Under the pieces are notes generated by a model. That model was not told the DNA's origin. It worked only from the letters and a program-made list of their open reading frames with translations, and ran no database searches. From JAHEJB01 sp041748175 (GTDB taxonomy: Bacteria > Bacteroidota > Rhodothermia > Rhodothermales > Rubricoccaceae), in contig JBGTDU010000081.1 of the NCBI GenBank assembly GCA_041748175.1, positions 1-5,535 on the forward strand: a stretch of 5,535 nt of DNA. The letters are read 5' to 3'. A program made the translations under genes and the position numbers. Below, one piece after another: positions 4,299-5,535 of the stretch. Every line of letters starts with the position of its first letter. The stretch's first letter is position 1.

Positions 4299-5051
4299 TC
4301 ACTCCGGGCGGCCATTGTCGGCGGGCTTCTTTCCCTCGATGAGCGTCCTGGCCTGCTGGACATAACGGCGGCCGAGCAGTTCATAGCCTTGCGCGGTGTA
4401 GTGGAGGTCGTCGAACTTCGCGCCCTTTCGTTCCTTGTCGTTCAGGTCATCACAATCCACCCATGCCCCGCGGGGATCGGACTTCGCCAGATCGATTTGT
4501 GTTTTGCGTATCGTCTGCCACGGCGAGTTGTCGGCCTTGCGATAGTCACTGAGCCTGCCGATGACGAAATTCATGTCCGGCTGCTTCAAGTCGCGGCGGA
4601 GGTTCGCGATGAGTTGCTTCAAGGCGTCGCCATACGCCGCGTCGAGTTTTTCCTTGGCATCTCGCTCGCCCTGCATCCAGCAGAAGGTGACCGATGCGGG
4701 ATGCGGATGCTTTTTCAGCAACTCCGCGAACTGATCGAGGATCGGCTGATAGTAGATCGTGCCTTTGTTCTTGTCCGCGGCTCGCGCCTTGGTGGGATCG
4801 ATGCCGTGCTTTTTCGCGATCTCATCCCACTCGGTCACCCAGTATCGGATCGGCTGCCCGCCAGCAGCGATTTTGATGTAGGGCGCAGCGGCATCCGGGA
4901 AAAGCTTCGCAGCTTCGGGTTCAAACCCGAGCTTGGGATTCATTCCCGCCATGTTCGACTGGCCGGAGAGGATGAAAAGATGGGGTGGCTTGTCGGCGGC
5001 AGTCGCGAGGCTTGCAAAGGCGAGGGCGAGGCAGAGAGGGAGGAGGTTCAT
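4299..5051 (-). CDS. Secreted SGNH/SASA-type carbohydrate esterase (sialate O-acetylesterase-like)
   Basis: A 250-residue protein from the ATG at 5051 with a signal peptide at 1-19 (MNLLPLCLALAFASLATAA). It has the catalytic blocks of the SASA/CE6-type branch of SGNH hydrolases: GQSNMAG at 30-36 with nucleophile Ser32, CWMQGERD at 124-131, and DDLHYTAQGY at 214-223 with the DxxH pair (Asp214, His217). The family removes acetyl groups from sugars such as acetylxylan or sialic acids; the substrate cannot be told from sequence. Such esterases are abundant in Verrucomicrobiota and Planctomycetota, which degrade polysaccharides. The length is normal and all catalytic residues are present. It could be the first cassette (with the attC at 4105) or a resident gene beside the array; it is larger than most cassette genes and its stop is 96 bp from the attC. 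No Shine-Dalgarno sequence precedes the start. Confidence 0.9.
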   Translation of the reverse strand: MNLLPLCLALAFASLATAADKPPHLFILSGQSNMAGMNPKLGFEPEAAKLFPDAAAPYIKIAAGGQPIRYWVTEWDEIAKKHGIDPTKARAADKNKGTIYYQPILDQFAELLKKHPHPASVTFCWMQGERDAKEKLDAAYGDALKQLIANLRRDLKQPDMNFVIGRLSDYRKADNSPWQTIRKTQIDLAKSDPRGAWVDCDDLNDKERKGAKFDDLHYTAQGYELLGRRYVQQARTLIEGKKPADNGRPE

Positions 5052-5235
5052 GGCAAGGAGTGGGGAGGATGGAACGGGTAGCGGACCACATTCGCTCGAT
5101 GCGTGGCCAGCTCCGAATTGAAGTAGGCGGGGTCTTTGAAGTATGGGATGGCTCGACGCGGCGGGGTCTGACCTAACGTCAAGTTAGATAGAAGTGGCTA
5201 CTCCGGCATTAGCGGGAAGCATTTTCATCCCCCGA
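5052..5235. promoter_or_regulatory. Intergenic region upstream of the esterase gene
   Basis: 184 bp between the end of the upstream gene and the esterase start, large enough to hold the esterase promoter. Apart from the core palindrome at 5171-5189 I see no convincing promoter pair, operator or terminator hairpin. Confidence 0.3.
5171..5189 (-). other. Compact core-site palindrome, possible attI-like or attC remnant
   Basis: On the - strand this reads ATCTAAC TTGAC GTTAGGT: a left core (RYYYAAC) and a right core (GTTRRRY), both perfect, separated by 5 nt and inverted to each other. Integron attI sites contain a similar tight L/R pair. The site lies 120 bp upstream of the esterase, the first gene in the array direction. 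No intI gene is next to it: the DNA beyond is an unrelated - strand gene. TTGACG inside it could also be a promoter -35 element, but I see no matching -10. This is a short match and may be chance. Confidence 0.3.
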
Positions 5236-5535
5236 TCACCCATTAAACGGGCGATCGACCGGGAGCTTGAAGAGGCGGCGGGTGGGGTCGACGTCGTCGT
5301 TCCAGTAGGGGTAGTGGCGGTCGGCGGCGGTTTGGATGGCGTAGCGGCGGGAGTTGATCTTTCGGACCAACTTGTCGCGTTCGATGCGGTCGGCGGCGGT
5401 TTCCTCGAGGGTGTCGGCTTGTTGGGCCGTGTCGTCGCGGAAGGCGGCTTTGGCGGTGTCGATCTCAGCAATTCGCTCGGGCGGGTGGCCGGGGAGGTCG
5501 TCGGCGGTGGCCTTGGCGAGGAGGGCGTCGGCGTT
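5236..5535 (-). CDS. C-terminal part of an unknown, helix-rich protein
   Basis: Partial gene entering from the right edge; the frame is open for 99 codons to a TGA at 5236-5238. The third codon position is strongly G/C, unlike the cassettes, which supports both the frame and resident chromosomal origin. The protein is charged and alanine-rich (LLAKATADDLPGHPPERIAE, FRDDTAQQADTLEETAADRI), probably helical, and ends in YPYWNDDVDPTRRLF and DRPFNG. A TAADR motif occurs twice 23 residues apart, encoded by a 17-bp direct repeat (5317-5333 and 5386-5402). The family is not recognised; proteins of this general style occur in Verrucomicrobiota as far as I recall. The competing frame at 5184-5471 gives only Pro/Thr/Ser-rich sequence and is rejected. 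Confidence 0.72.
   Translation of the reverse strand, partial: NADALLAKATADDLPGHPPERIAEIDTAKAAFRDDTAQQADTLEETAADRIERDKLVRKINSRRYAIQTAADRHYPYWNDDVDPTRRLFKLPVDRPFNG

Noticed and set aside
3722..4384. - strand open frame of 220 codons
   Set aside because: It runs out of frame through the esterase end, an attC and the immunity-like gene; composition is Arg-rich without motifs.
4389..5081. Long + strand open frame (230 codons)
   Set aside because: It is antisense to the SGNH/SASA esterase, whose catalytic motifs are all in the - strand frame.
5184..5471. - strand open frame rich in Pro, Thr and Ser
   Set aside because: It is the shifted frame of the GC-rich partial gene at 5236-5535, whose frame has sensible codon use and a globular or helical sequence.

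Overview
The window reads as accessory DNA from a moderately GC-rich bacterium. It looks most like Verrucomicrobiota or a relative such as Planctomycetota, but this is inference. It rests on the SGNH/SASA-type secreted esterase, the style of the partial upstream protein, and an IS91-type element with an attached tyrosine recombinase. No ribosomal or other phylogenetic marker is present.

Layout. Positions 1 to about 760 hold the remains of an IS91-family element on the + strand: the tail of a tyrosine recombinase (1-158) joined directly to the C-terminal third of an IS91-type transposase (154-531). The N-terminal catalytic part of the transposase is missing. From about 803 to 4202 everything real is on the - strand and has the structure of an integron gene-cassette array. 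Short genes alternate with imperfect palindromes that have attC architecture: RYYYAAC-like and GTTRRRY-like ends and inverted arms with one extrahelical base. Four sites of about 98-100 bp (1925-2022, 2377-2476, 3036-3133, 4105-4202) form one sequence family. Two shorter sites (803-858 and 3547-3603) are compact hairpins. No integron integrase is visible, so within this window it is an attC cluster without intI (CALIN-like).

In transcription order (descending coordinates) the genes are: the end of an unknown gene (5236-5535); a secreted SGNH/SASA esterase (4299-5051); [attC 4105]; a secreted NTF2-fold immunity-like protein (3766-4089); a gene-free stretch with a duplicated block and an 11-bp inverted repeat (3597-3766); [attC 3547]; a secreted protein of unknown function (3147-3536); [attC 3036]; a Phd/YefM antitoxin (2744-2986) overlapping a YoeB/RelE-type toxin (2484-2747); [attC 2377]; a small membrane-anchored protein (2041-2355); [attC 1925]; a secreted protein with a PepSY-like N-terminal part (864-1865); [attC 803].

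How it fits together. The toxin-antitoxin cassette is typical of large sedentary cassette arrays, where such modules are thought to stabilise the array. The other cassettes mostly carry exported or membrane-anchored orphan proteins, usually starting 11-25 nt after the core recombination site with no good Shine-Dalgarno sequence. The most unusual signals are a roughly 19-nt sequence conserved just outside several attC sites, the broken region at 3597-3766, the reversed asymmetry of the terminal site at 803-858, and a compact attI-like core palindrome at 5171-5189.
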